Below, piece by piece: positions 1 through 6,982 of a DNA stretch of 64,000 nt (positions within the stretch are counted from its first letter, which is position 1; each line of letters opens with the position of its first letter). This stretch comes from an uncultured Bacteroidales bacterium. GTDB taxonomy: Bacteria > Bacteroidota > Bacteroidia > Bacteroidales > UBA932. The notes under the pieces were generated by a model that did not search any database, had not been told where the DNA came from, and saw nothing but the letters and a program-made list of their open reading frames with translations. The translations under genes were made by a program, and so were the position numbers. The stretch is taken from NCBI GenBank assembly GCA_934695325.1, contig CAKUVD010000010.1, positions 79,879 to 143,878 of the forward strand, read 5' to 3'.

Positions 1-1004
1 ATCCATCCGCCATCAGTCCCGTCAAGCTTACTCGATCGGAATATATATCCTCCGAAAGATGAGAGCCTTGCATAATATCCATATTCTTCCCTGCTCTCTT
101 CGTAGATTCTTTCATACTCTTCAAATGAACTAGTCATCGGATAATGCGCCGAAATTCCTTTTTCCGGGACACCGAAAGAACATAGGACATTTCCGTTATA
201 ATCCATAACATAGACAGCAGGGTCTGCCGAAAAACTTACTGTCAATGTACTGTCAGACAAGAAGAAATCATAGTCAGCAAAAACTGGCATCGGCTTTCTT
301 CGGTAAACAGGAGGGTAATGTCCGAAAAGGCGTCTTGTTCCAGGAATATCTTCTGGCGTCAGGCTTATGAATATATATGAATCTCGCCAATATGCCCTGT
401 TGCCGTCAAAACCGTTATAGCGGATATGCTCTGTTGTGACCGGAATCACGACAGTTCCGTCATACGCGCACATCCGACGACAGACATAGTTATACTCGTA
501 CATCTCCGGCCGTTCCGGATCCGGATTATTATACAGAATACCCCAGTCCTTCTCGGTGAATGCCGAATCAAGAGACATAAACCACGGAGCATCTGTACCT
601 GAGAGTTTCTCAAATGACCTGCTGAACCTATACAGACAGCAATTGGAATCTTGTATGATACAGTCACCAGTCTCCGTGTCAAAAGCAGATGAATAGGCTG
701 AGGCAGTCATCTCATTCGGACCACGCCCTTGCCTTATATGACTACGGACAAAATTCCCGCACGTATCGTATTCACTGACCCCGACGACATATTTGTCCAC
801 AAAATATATTGCGGAATCCACCATATGCCAACGCCCTTCAAGAGAACTGAACCTGGCATCAAGCCTCAATGTATCAAAGTCCAGAGAAGAAACGGAAATC
901 TTTTCTCCGCCTCTTCTTATGATATTGTCGTAAGGAGACCTCACATTGATGCAAGACACCGCCGACGAAAGCAGTAAAATACTTGAAATAAGACTATTCC
1001 TCAT
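1..1004 (-). CDS. Six-bladed beta-propeller type lipoprotein (3' end outside window)
   Basis: The frame is open from an ATG at 1004 down to the window edge, about 334 codons, so the C-terminus is missing. The start gives a short lipoprotein signal peptide (LLLSSAVSC, Cys at residue 18), so the protein is probably an outer-membrane or periplasmic lipoprotein. A motif RQGRGPNE about 90 residues in resembles the G-R-G-P-G/N-E turn of the Bacteroidales six-bladed propeller lipoproteins (BF3164/TolB-like group), and repeated blade-like stretches such as SADPAVYVMDYNGNVL follow. The first 11 nt overlap the end of the upstream gene, which implies translational coupling. It belongs to the same minus-strand lipoprotein cluster up to 6717. 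Ligand unknown; the family assignment is by motif only. Confidence 0.75.
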   Translation of the reverse strand, partial: MRNSLISSILLLSSAVSCINVRSPYDNIIRRGGEKISVSSLDFDTLRLDARFSSLEGRWHMVDSAIYFVDKYVVGVSEYDTCGNFVRSHIRQGRGPNEMTASAYSSAFDTETGDCIIQDSNCCLYRFSRSFEKLSGTDAPWFMSLDSAFTEKDWGILYNNPDPERPEMYEYNYVCRRMCAYDGTVVIPVTTEHIRYNGFDGNRAYWRDSYIFISLTPEDIPGTRRLFGHYPPVYRRKPMPVFADYDFFLSDSTLTVSFSADPAVYVMDYNGNVLCSFGVPEKGISAHYPMTSSFEEYERIYEESREEYGYYARLSSFGGYIFRSSKLDGTDGGW

Positions 1005-2301
1005 TGTAACTTTTACCGAACAATTGTTTGAAGACATCCCTGTAGGCCAAATAATACGTTTTCATCCGAGCGACCTTTTCTTCCGATACATCTCCGCCAT
1101 AGTTGCTTCGGTTCGCCAGCATATTATCAAAATAGCGGGCCTGCCGCATCATAGTGGATTCACACAGATCCTCCCAATCCATCCCCATATCATTCAGCAG
1201 TCCAGGCAAATCCACATATTCCGACAATTTCTTTCGCCACCACCCGAAATCAGAAGAATCCCTCCAATAAATTCCAGAGGAAAGAATTCTTTTCAATGCT
1301 GAACAATCTTCTCTCGAGACATCTACAGGGGCACAAAAGTCCATCCTGACATCAGCCGACAATTTGTACTTGAACGGAGAGCGGAACGAATTGTTTTCCG
1401 CGGCATATATCAGGATATTGTCATCAGCAGCGGAGCCATCATTCTTCCATTCCAGATGCTGGATTATACGTTTAGTATATACCCTCTCTCCGACTCTGCC
1501 ATACGTGACAGAAAGGCTGTACGGCGTAACCATCCGGCTTTTTTCAGAAAAGTTCCTGACGTATTCTGAATACCTGTCCTCCATATCCAGAACCTCGATT
1601 CCGACGATATTGCAAGCTTCGTCAATGTAGATTCTCCCTTCAGGACAACTTATCCTGCTATCCTTCCAAGAAACGCCGTCCCTGGTATGAAACTTGACGA
1701 CACGTGAGCAAGCGATGTCTGAGGAATTTTCGTCATATTCATAATCGAACTGCTGGACTCGTTTAGGATTAAGTGGAGACCACAGTTCCAGCGATCGCTT
1801 TTTATTCAAGACAGACAAGTCGAAAGAATCATAATAGCTGATACTGAACTCATCTCTCTTGTTTCGCCCGCTGACGGAAAACAGCGGGTTCACTTCATTG
1901 CTCCACGGATACAGGGTTTCAGACACGAATGAGTCTGCAAAACCTATATTCTCAAGCCGATTCGGATCATCCCAGTAAAACTTCTCAGGTTTCTGCGTAA
2001 AGTCCGACGAGAGCAACGTCCCCACACCGGCCTGAATCTCACGATACCGACCATCGCTCGAGACTGTCCTGACGACCATTATCTCAGCAGCATAGTCACG
2101 CCAATAGTTTTCTGCAAACTTTTTCGCAGCCTTCTTGACCAATGCCCGAGGAGACAGTTCTGCAGTGATGACTGATTCACGAAGGCTGTCCTCCCCGCTA
2201 TCGGCAAGGAGGGCAGAATACGAGGCGTCTACATCTTCGGCATTGACAATGGCACCTATCACGACTAAAAAGTTCAATAACATCTCTAACCTCATAATCA
2301 T
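994..2301 (-). CDS. Exported protein of unknown function, possibly related to carboxypeptidase-regulatory-like proteins
   Basis: A 435-residue protein with a hydrophobic N-terminus (LEMLLNFLVVIGAIVNAE) that reads as a signal peptide. Residues ~50-75 (SPRALVKKAAKKFAENYW) resemble the helix that follows the CarboxypepD_reg domain in many exported Bacteroidota proteins, but the domain itself is absent. The rest is mixed beta-rich sequence without a motif I recognise. Start chosen at 2301; a second ATG two codons in is equally possible. It lies between the decayed signal-peptidase fragment and the propeller lipoprotein, overlapping the latter by 11 nt, so it is read in the same operon. No function can be given; a role in surface binding or processing of the cluster's peptide is only inferred from position. 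Confidence 0.7.
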   Translation of the reverse strand: MIMRLEMLLNFLVVIGAIVNAEDVDASYSALLADSGEDSLRESVITAELSPRALVKKAAKKFAENYWRDYAAEIMVVRTVSSDGRYREIQAGVGTLLSSDFTQKPEKFYWDDPNRLENIGFADSFVSETLYPWSNEVNPLFSVSGRNKRDEFSISYYDSFDLSVLNKKRSLELWSPLNPKRVQQFDYEYDENSSDIACSRVVKFHTRDGVSWKDSRISCPEGRIYIDEACNIVGIEVLDMEDRYSEYVRNFSEKSRMVTPYSLSVTYGRVGERVYTKRIIQHLEWKNDGSAADDNILIYAAENNSFRSPFKYKLSADVRMDFCAPVDVSREDCSALKRILSSGIYWRDSSDFGWWRKKLSEYVDLPGLLNDMGMDWEDLCESTMMRQARYFDNMLANRSNYGGDVSEEKVARMKTYYLAYRDVFKQLFGKSYNEE

Positions 2302-2316
2302 CTATGAAACAAAACT

Positions 2317-2454
2317 TCACACAACAGTTTGTACGCATACACCTTTTTTCGGTATACTTAATGGTCCAAAATCACGAATTGTCCAATGAGGTTCTTCCGA
2401 ACCAGGCATAGATATACACCCTAAGTCAATCTTATCAAAAATCGAATCGAGCAT
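2317..2454 (-). pseudogene. Fragment of an S26 (LepB-like) signal peptidase
   Basis: A 45-codon open frame starting at an ATG at 2454. Its centre reads PHWTIRDFGPLSIPKKG, which matches the N-F-G-P-(I/L/V)-x-I-P-K-K-G stretch typical of Bacteroidota type I signal peptidases (S26). The rest of the peptidase, including the catalytic Ser and Lys regions, is missing and the frame stops after VCVQTVV. It sits between a truncated propeller gene and the 994-2301 gene. The family match rests on one motif; I infer a deletion remnant, although a very short functional protein cannot be excluded. Confidence 0.45.
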
Positions 2455-2511
2455 TTCTAATTAGGATTTTCTGATATTTCAAGTTTCCTATATTGCCTCC
2501 AGTCTTTGGAT

Positions 2512-3006
2512 TTATATAATAACCACTGCTTCAGGCAGGATATAGACAGAATATACATTCTCAAGATCCTTTTTGCTCAAGAAGTCTCCATTCTTGTCAT
2601 ACTCCAGGATACGCTTTGACGCACCGTCACCGACATACATTCGCCCCGTGCTTCTGTCTTTTGCAAGACTTGTAGGCATAATATATTCACCTGGCCCTCT
2701 TCCGGCTCGTCCTATCCGTCCAAGCGCTCTCCCGTTTTCTGATGAAACAGAATAGATGGAACCGTCAAGATATAGGAACAACGTATCTCCCGACATATTG
2801 TCATATGAGACACTTGAAAAAACCGCAGAGTCGGGAGAGTTTAGTTCAACGATGGAAACCACATCTGCGATTTCATTAAGGGAAAGTTTCTTGGGAGAGC
2901 TTGACACTGCCTTCTCGACATCAATTCTGTATATTTGTCCACCATGCGTGGAGCAGGATGCAGCCAGAACTATGACGACGGCTAAACTCATGATAATTTT
3001 TCTCAT
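2512..3006 (-). pseudogene. Truncated six-bladed propeller lipoprotein
   Basis: Encodes 164 residues where complete relatives have roughly 350-400. The N-terminus is intact: a lipoprotein signal (VIVLAASCS, Cys at 18), then blade-like sequence with the hallmark RAGRGPGEYIMP at about 100 and a second blade around YVGDGASKRILEYDKNGDF. Translation stops abruptly after EAVVII. Another frame stays open for about 25 codons past the stop, suggesting decay rather than a natural end. The ATG is 2 nt after the stop of the remnant at 3009-3140. The lipoprotein could still be exported, but a half propeller is unlikely to fold; I treat it as a probable pseudogene. Confidence 0.6.
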
Positions 3007-3008
3007 AG

Positions 3009-3140
3009 TTAAAAAGGATTGACAGATTTACATTTCCCGTCTTTCAAGGTTATTCTATATGGATAGATTCCCTCTGTATATCCAAATGTATGAAATATAT
3101 TTGTACTGTCCAAATAAACATTATTCCGAAATTCTATACT
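3009..3140 (-). pseudogene. C-terminal remnant of an unidentified cluster gene
   Basis: A 43-codon open frame without an ATG, running from a stop at 3141-3143 to a TAA at 3009-3011. It overlaps the end of the 3121-4257 gene in another frame, and its TAA lies 2 nt before the ATG of the next gene, the normal spacing of this operon. The predicted tail (GIYPYRITLKDGKCKSVNPF) looks like genuine coding sequence, so I read it as the 3' end of a gene whose 5' part was deleted. Parent family not recognised. Confidence 0.35.
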
Positions 3141-4257
3141 TCAGAAATGTCACGTGATCTGCATCTGAAGTCACATCCCTCGTAGCGACAAAACCATCAT
3201 GTGTCGGGAATATACCGCGAACTTCTCCATTTACGAACCGCTCACTGCCGACAAGATTGAAATCCTCATCATATATGCAGACTTCCTTATCATACCCTGT
3301 CTGTTTTCTCTTATCAAGCGAATAGGTATAGCAGCGGCTGAACAAGCGACTCTTTGAATGATAGCATAGAGGGCCATAAAATGCGGTCTCGCGTCTCAAG
3401 GCCGAAAGATTCTCATAACTCGCCACCTCCTGTGCCGCAGGGGCAGGCATCTTCTCCGCATCTTCCGGAGAGATGTCCTTCTCCAGAACCATCTCGCCGG
3501 ATTTCAGATCATAGACATACACGGAGTGATCTGCCATATATGTGACATATAAGAATTTGCCCTTCACGAGATGATACGGAATCATCATATCGAAATAGTA
3601 CACTCCATCAGAATATCTCAGTGCACCCTCCAGAGCCGCGACCTCGCCGTCCCACATTCTCGTCTCAAGATTGTATATCCAATGGCGAGGACCATCCGAC
3701 TCCGGTCTCTCGATTGAATAACGCGTCCCGGGGCACATAACCAGACAAATCTTTCCGGCACCCATATAATCAGAATGACCCCCACCTCCTGTCAGTTCTG
3801 CGCCAAGCAGTTCAGGCGCCCACCTCTCACATATTCTTCCAGTTCCGTCGCTCAGAACTATCGCCCCTCCAGGAGCCGTGACCAGCAATATGCTGTCCCT
3901 CGACAACACCTGATAATCTATTATTTCTCGGGAGCGCAAGATATTCGGGTCATAGACAATGCTTTTAGTGTGAACGCCCGAATCAATGTCATAAACGGAC
4001 AATCTCAATGGATCCAGGGCGCTGAAGCAATAGAGTTCTGACCCAACAGTCTGAATTTGCGTATACACGTTATATTCCTTCTCCGGGACATCACAAACGA
4101 CAGAATCCGAAAGCACCAGCGAATACTCGCCTGTGCTGACATTCCGCTCCGGAATCAGATAATCCTCCATCGAAATCTTCTTATGTCCATCTCCGGAACA
4201 ACCTATGCTCATACAGGTCAGAAAACTAATGGCAACAGCAAATAATACTTTTTTCAT
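3121..4257 (-). CDS. DUF4221-like propeller lipoprotein
   Basis: A 378-residue protein with a lipoprotein signal (FLTCMSIGCSG, Cys at about 20). The body alternates short beta-strand motifs (LRLSVYDIDSG, HSVYVYDLKSGEMV, KEVCIYDEDFNLVG) expected of a six-bladed propeller, and its end (VTFLKYRIS) resembles that of the paralogue at 4792-5976 (IVFKKLKIEI). The two align in overall plan, including a conserved FYGP block (ETAFYGPLCYHSKS versus STPFYGPIMSHKKS). This fits the DUF4221 family of Bacteroidales lipoproteins, whose function is unknown. It is preceded by a 76-nt gap after the CxxC lipoprotein gene and probably co-transcribed with it. Confidence 0.75.
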   Translation of the reverse strand: MKKVLFAVAISFLTCMSIGCSGDGHKKISMEDYLIPERNVSTGEYSLVLSDSVVCDVPEKEYNVYTQIQTVGSELYCFSALDPLRLSVYDIDSGVHTKSIVYDPNILRSREIIDYQVLSRDSILLVTAPGGAIVLSDGTGRICERWAPELLGAELTGGGGHSDYMGAGKICLVMCPGTRYSIERPESDGPRHWIYNLETRMWDGEVAALEGALRYSDGVYYFDMMIPYHLVKGKFLYVTYMADHSVYVYDLKSGEMVLEKDISPEDAEKMPAPAAQEVASYENLSALRRETAFYGPLCYHSKSRLFSRCYTYSLDKRKQTGYDKEVCIYDEDFNLVGSERFVNGEVRGIFPTHDGFVATRDVTSDADHVTFLKYRISE

Positions 4258-4333
4258 AGAATTGACATCATTGTTTCTTCAAATATATATAACATACCGC
4301 AAATCACAAATAGAACGTTCATAATTTTTCTCG

Positions 4334-4795
4334 TCATAGGACTTCAAGCCAGCGTGGTTTACCTCTAAGATATCTCAATTCTAGATATATCGACGTTCCA
4401 TTACCAAAATACATTTTCAAAGGATGAGAAAACCCCGTACGATATTTGTAAATATGTTGTCGATTATCAAACAGGCAATTGAATTCCCGTTTTATTTTTG
4501 AGAGGCACTTTTTTATATCATCCTCAAAAAAAGCACTCTCAACCCCTACCAGAACTATGGTATAATTGTCCTTCATATCAATGGTTTCAATATATGATAA
4601 GCAATCACCTAAACAGCTTTTGCAGCCTTGTAAAGGGACTATAATGTAAGTCGATTCGGACGAAGAAACATCAATTCCAAACTCTACGTTGAAATAACGC
4701 TTCGCATTGTTATAGTACTCATCATTAATCTTCACACCTGAACAGGCCTGTAACAACAAAAACAGCAGGATTGCGATTTGATGATATTTCATCAT
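4334..4795 (-). CDS. CxxC lipoprotein, possible thiol-disulfide partner
   Basis: I start this gene at the ATG at 4795, which overlaps the stop of the upstream gene as ATGA; an earlier in-frame ATG at 4840 would bury the signal peptide. The 153-residue product has a lipoprotein signal (LLFLLLQACSG, Cys at 18). Residues ~50-65 read YIIVPLQGCKSC, a beta strand followed by a CxxC (Cys58, Cys61, plus Cys65), the layout of a degenerate thioredoxin/redoxin fold; VLVGVE near residue 80 would be the next strand. No cis-proline motif is obvious. Its neighbours include a secreted four-cysteine peptide, so a role in oxidising or reducing it is plausible but inferred. Confidence 0.65.
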   Translation of the reverse strand: MMKYHQIAILLFLLLQACSGVKINDEYYNNAKRYFNVEFGIDVSSSESTYIIVPLQGCKSCLGDCLSYIETIDMKDNYTIVLVGVESAFFEDDIKKCLSKIKREFNCLFDNRQHIYKYRTGFSHPLKMYFGNGTSIYLELRYLRGKPRWLEVL

Positions 4796-5976
4796 ATCTC
4801 TATTTTTAGTTTTTTGAATACAATAGAATCTCTTCCGCATAACCTGTTCGTCAATAAAATTCCATCACTTAATGCCCAATAACCATTAAAACAAACAGTC
4901 CCCTTCGGCAAGATAACTTCAGTTACGACACAAAAATTTTCATCAAAAACAATAACAGATACATCCCGATCAGCATCGGCACAAGGATTCCCCTCATCAT
5001 CAAACAATTCAGTTTCGTGATAAACAATTCTTGAATATGCCTTACTTTTCTTATGCGACATAATTGGCCCATAAAAGGGAGTGGATTGCCGGAAGTCCCA
5101 ACTCTTCTGACAAGAATCCCAAGCCACCATTTTCTTCGGTTTTGGAAACAACGTTTCTACACCGGTCTTTATCCTATATTGTCCTTTATAAGACAATGTC
5201 GTTTTGTCATATACTCCAACATTATGTTCCATTGGAAAGGAGACTATGACCAGACTATCCGACAAACAGACATACGGTTGTTCCAAATCATATGGGAATC
5301 CATACCCACGTTTCATAGAACCAAATTCTTCCTTATTACAAAAGAATGCATTCCATTTATCTGTCTTAAGAGAAAATACTCCTACTCTATTTAGTTTCCT
5401 CATTTTAGAATATAATCCGTAAGGATCAATTCCATCATATATAGTACCGTCATCTGACACAACAGGTTTAAATGCCGCCAAAAAGGAACACAGCATGAAA
5501 TCCTCATTACGGTATCTATGGCCTTTGAAATAATGTATGCTTGTATTCTTGCCGCACATTCTATTTGTTATATTTCCAGTGCTATCTAAAAGTACGAATC
5601 CTGTTGGATTATTTTGCCCAAGACAAATACTATCTTTTGATATCACAGACAACCCAGATGCACCCCCTTGGATTAGTGCTGAATCAATGAAGATCCGTGA
5701 TTCCAAATTCCTTTTACCGATATTAAGGATCTCTATAATATTTGGATGATCTATGCTAATACCATAGAATAATGAATCCGCATACAAAAATGTCGAATGA
5801 TAATAGTCCTGACCAATGCTATCTGTTTTGACGACAATATCGTCAGAAAATGTAAGCCCGGAATCCGTGATGCCGATAACAGCACCTGTACCAGAGTCTT
5901 CAAAAGCTCTGGTACAGGACATACCGATTACAAGGTTCAGCAAAGTTACAAATCCAAATTTTGTAATTTTACTCAT
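4792..5976 (-). CDS. DUF4221-like propeller lipoprotein (second copy)
   Basis: A 394-residue paralogue of the 3121-4257 product. The N-terminus MSKITKFGFVTLLNLVIGMSC is a lipoprotein signal with Cys at 21. Several propeller-like strands follow (ADSLFYGISIDHPNIIEI, FVLLDSTGNI, NVGVYDKTTLSYKGQYRI), then the shared FYGP block near 300. Its ATG is one base after the stop of the NVEALD-like peptide gene and its stop overlaps the start of the CxxC lipoprotein gene, so these three genes form a tightly coupled unit. Ligand unknown. Association of such propeller lipoproteins with NVEALD peptides is, as I recall, common in Bacteroidales, which supports the assignment. Confidence 0.75.
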   Translation of the reverse strand: MSKITKFGFVTLLNLVIGMSCTRAFEDSGTGAVIGITDSGLTFSDDIVVKTDSIGQDYYHSTFLYADSLFYGISIDHPNIIEILNIGKRNLESRIFIDSALIQGGASGLSVISKDSICLGQNNPTGFVLLDSTGNITNRMCGKNTSIHYFKGHRYRNEDFMLCSFLAAFKPVVSDDGTIYDGIDPYGLYSKMRKLNRVGVFSLKTDKWNAFFCNKEEFGSMKRGYGFPYDLEQPYVCLSDSLVIVSFPMEHNVGVYDKTTLSYKGQYRIKTGVETLFPKPKKMVAWDSCQKSWDFRQSTPFYGPIMSHKKSKAYSRIVYHETELFDDEGNPCADADRDVSVIVFDENFCVVTEVILPKGTVCFNGYWALSDGILLTNRLCGRDSIVFKKLKIEI

Positions 5977-5977
5977 A

Positions 5978-6238
5978 TTAGAGATTTATATCACCCATGC
6001 CAGGGAGTGTTGTTTCAGCACCATTACACAGAGAAGTTTTTGATGTTATATCTCCAACTCGGCAAGCCGAATGAAACATATTTTTCACACATACGCACCT
6101 TAATGGTGTATTTCCACCAGAATACTCTGCAACCCATTTGCCTGAGTCATACTGGGCTTTAGCCTCTCCTTGACCGATTATGATAGTCGCACCAACAACA
6201 GTCAGTATTGCGACACCAATAAAAACAATTTTTTTCAT
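5978..6238 (-). CDS. Small secreted four-cysteine peptide, NVEALD-like
   Basis: I place the start at the ATG at 6238 (MKKIVFIG); an ATG three codons earlier at 6247 is in frame. The 86-residue product has a signal peptide with a likely cleavage after AKA at about 28. The mature peptide, about 58 residues, has four cysteines (about 48, 50, 59 and 71) in a CxC-x8-C-x11-C arrangement. Size, lysine-rich start, the glutamate-alanine motif near the cleavage site and the neighbouring propeller lipoproteins match the NVEALD family of small exported Bacteroidales proteins, although the literal NVEALD motif is not present. It lies 52 nt after the DUF3244 gene and 1 nt before the DUF4221 gene. Probably the signal or effector of the locus; function unknown. 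Confidence 0.6.
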   Translation of the reverse strand: MKKIVFIGVAILTVVGATIIIGQGEAKAQYDSGKWVAEYSGGNTPLRCVCVKNMFHSACRVGDITSKTSLCNGAETTLPGMGDINL

Positions 6239-6290
6239 GGTACTCATTTTTTTATTGTTATTGAAACCACTCTTGGTTTATCAAAATTAT

Positions 6291-6717
6291 TTATTTAAGG
6301 AATACACCCTCGGCATATATATAATATGAGTCAATTACGACCCAGTATCTTCCGGACAGCTCCGGAAGAGATAGCCTGGCTACCGGAAAAAAGTCGGAAT
6401 TGTAAGATTCTTCGGTGACGACTTCGTTTCTGGAATCCAGTATATAGATATTAGTCTCGCCTGTATCATATAGGTACACCTCAAGAGTTCCGATCTGTGA
6501 ATCCACGTAGGCCGATACATCAGCACCGAACTGCCGGTCTTTCTTTGGTCTATTAATACGATCTTTGTTTAGAATGACCTCTTTCGTCCCTCCATCTTTA
6601 GGTGGCTCTCCGGCGGTACTTGTCGGTGGATTTACTGGCTCAGAAGCAGTCATTTCTGTAACACCTGCAATCAAAAGAAGACTTGCAGCAGCAAAAAAAT
6701 GAAATTAGTCTGTTCAT
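6291..6717 (-). CDS. DUF3244-like exported protein with a frameshift in an A7 run
   Basis: The ATG at 6717 opens MNRLISFF, but a homopolymer (A7 on the plus strand, 6693-6699) puts the frame out by one. If the run had six bases the reading would continue as FFAAASLLLIAG into the long downstream frame, giving a perfect signal peptide; as written, only an internal ATG at 6674 is available and the product would lack it. The mature part (TLEVYLYDTGETNIYILDS ... LSLPELSGRYWVVIDS) has the DUF3244 immunoglobulin-like pattern of small Bacteroidales periplasmic proteins. It is the first gene after the promoter at 6752-6783. The shift could be a sequencing error, a real loss, or a slippage switch. Confidence 0.6.
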
Positions 6718-6751
6718 AATATATGGTTTAAAGTTGTTTGTTTTCCGAAGG

Positions 6752-6783
6752 CAAAGTTACCTATGCAAAAGTTTTACAGCAAA
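6752..6783 (-). promoter_or_regulatory. Bacteroides-type promoter of the lipoprotein/peptide operon
   Basis: On the minus strand TTTG (6783-6780), a 20-nt spacer, then TAACTTTG (6759-6752), an exact fit to TTTG-N20-TAnnTTTG. Transcription would begin near 6745, leaving a ~28-nt leader before the ATG at 6717. The spacer contains the first AAAAGTTTTACA repeat, so the promoter is probably under the control of whatever binds it. Confidence 0.65.
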
Positions 6784-6884
6784 ATAAAAAGTTTTACAAG
6801 TCATCATCATAAGTGCATATTAATAAATATCTTATAAGCATCGAACTAAAATATTTTCAGAACCACCTCTTGAAAAGTTTTACA
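6767..6884. repeat. Three direct copies of AAAAGTTTTACA
   Basis: Identical 12-mers at 6767-6778, 6787-6798 and 6873-6884 in the divergent intergenic region. The first lies inside the promoter spacer, the second immediately upstream of its -33 box and 20 bp (about two helical turns) from the first, the third 86 bp further. Such spacing is typical of an operator. The adjacent HTH-bearing TPR regulator is the natural candidate to bind them; this is inference. Confidence 0.6.
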
Positions 6885-6928
6885 AACACGAAATAAGTAT
6901 GTTCTAATGGCAGAAAATGACAGAATGT

Positions 6929-6960
6929 CTTGCCGGACAAAAAGAGTTTATCTATTTTTG
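6929..6960 (+). promoter_or_regulatory. Putative promoter of the TPR regulator gene
   Basis: CTTG (6929-6932), 20 nt, then TATTTTTG (6953-6960), a good -7 box with a one-mismatch -33. The predicted start near 6967 gives a very short leader (~16 nt) to the ATG at 6983, consistent with a leaderless-like gene. Confidence 0.45.
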
Positions 6961-6982
6961 CCTACATCAATGAAAGATTTAT

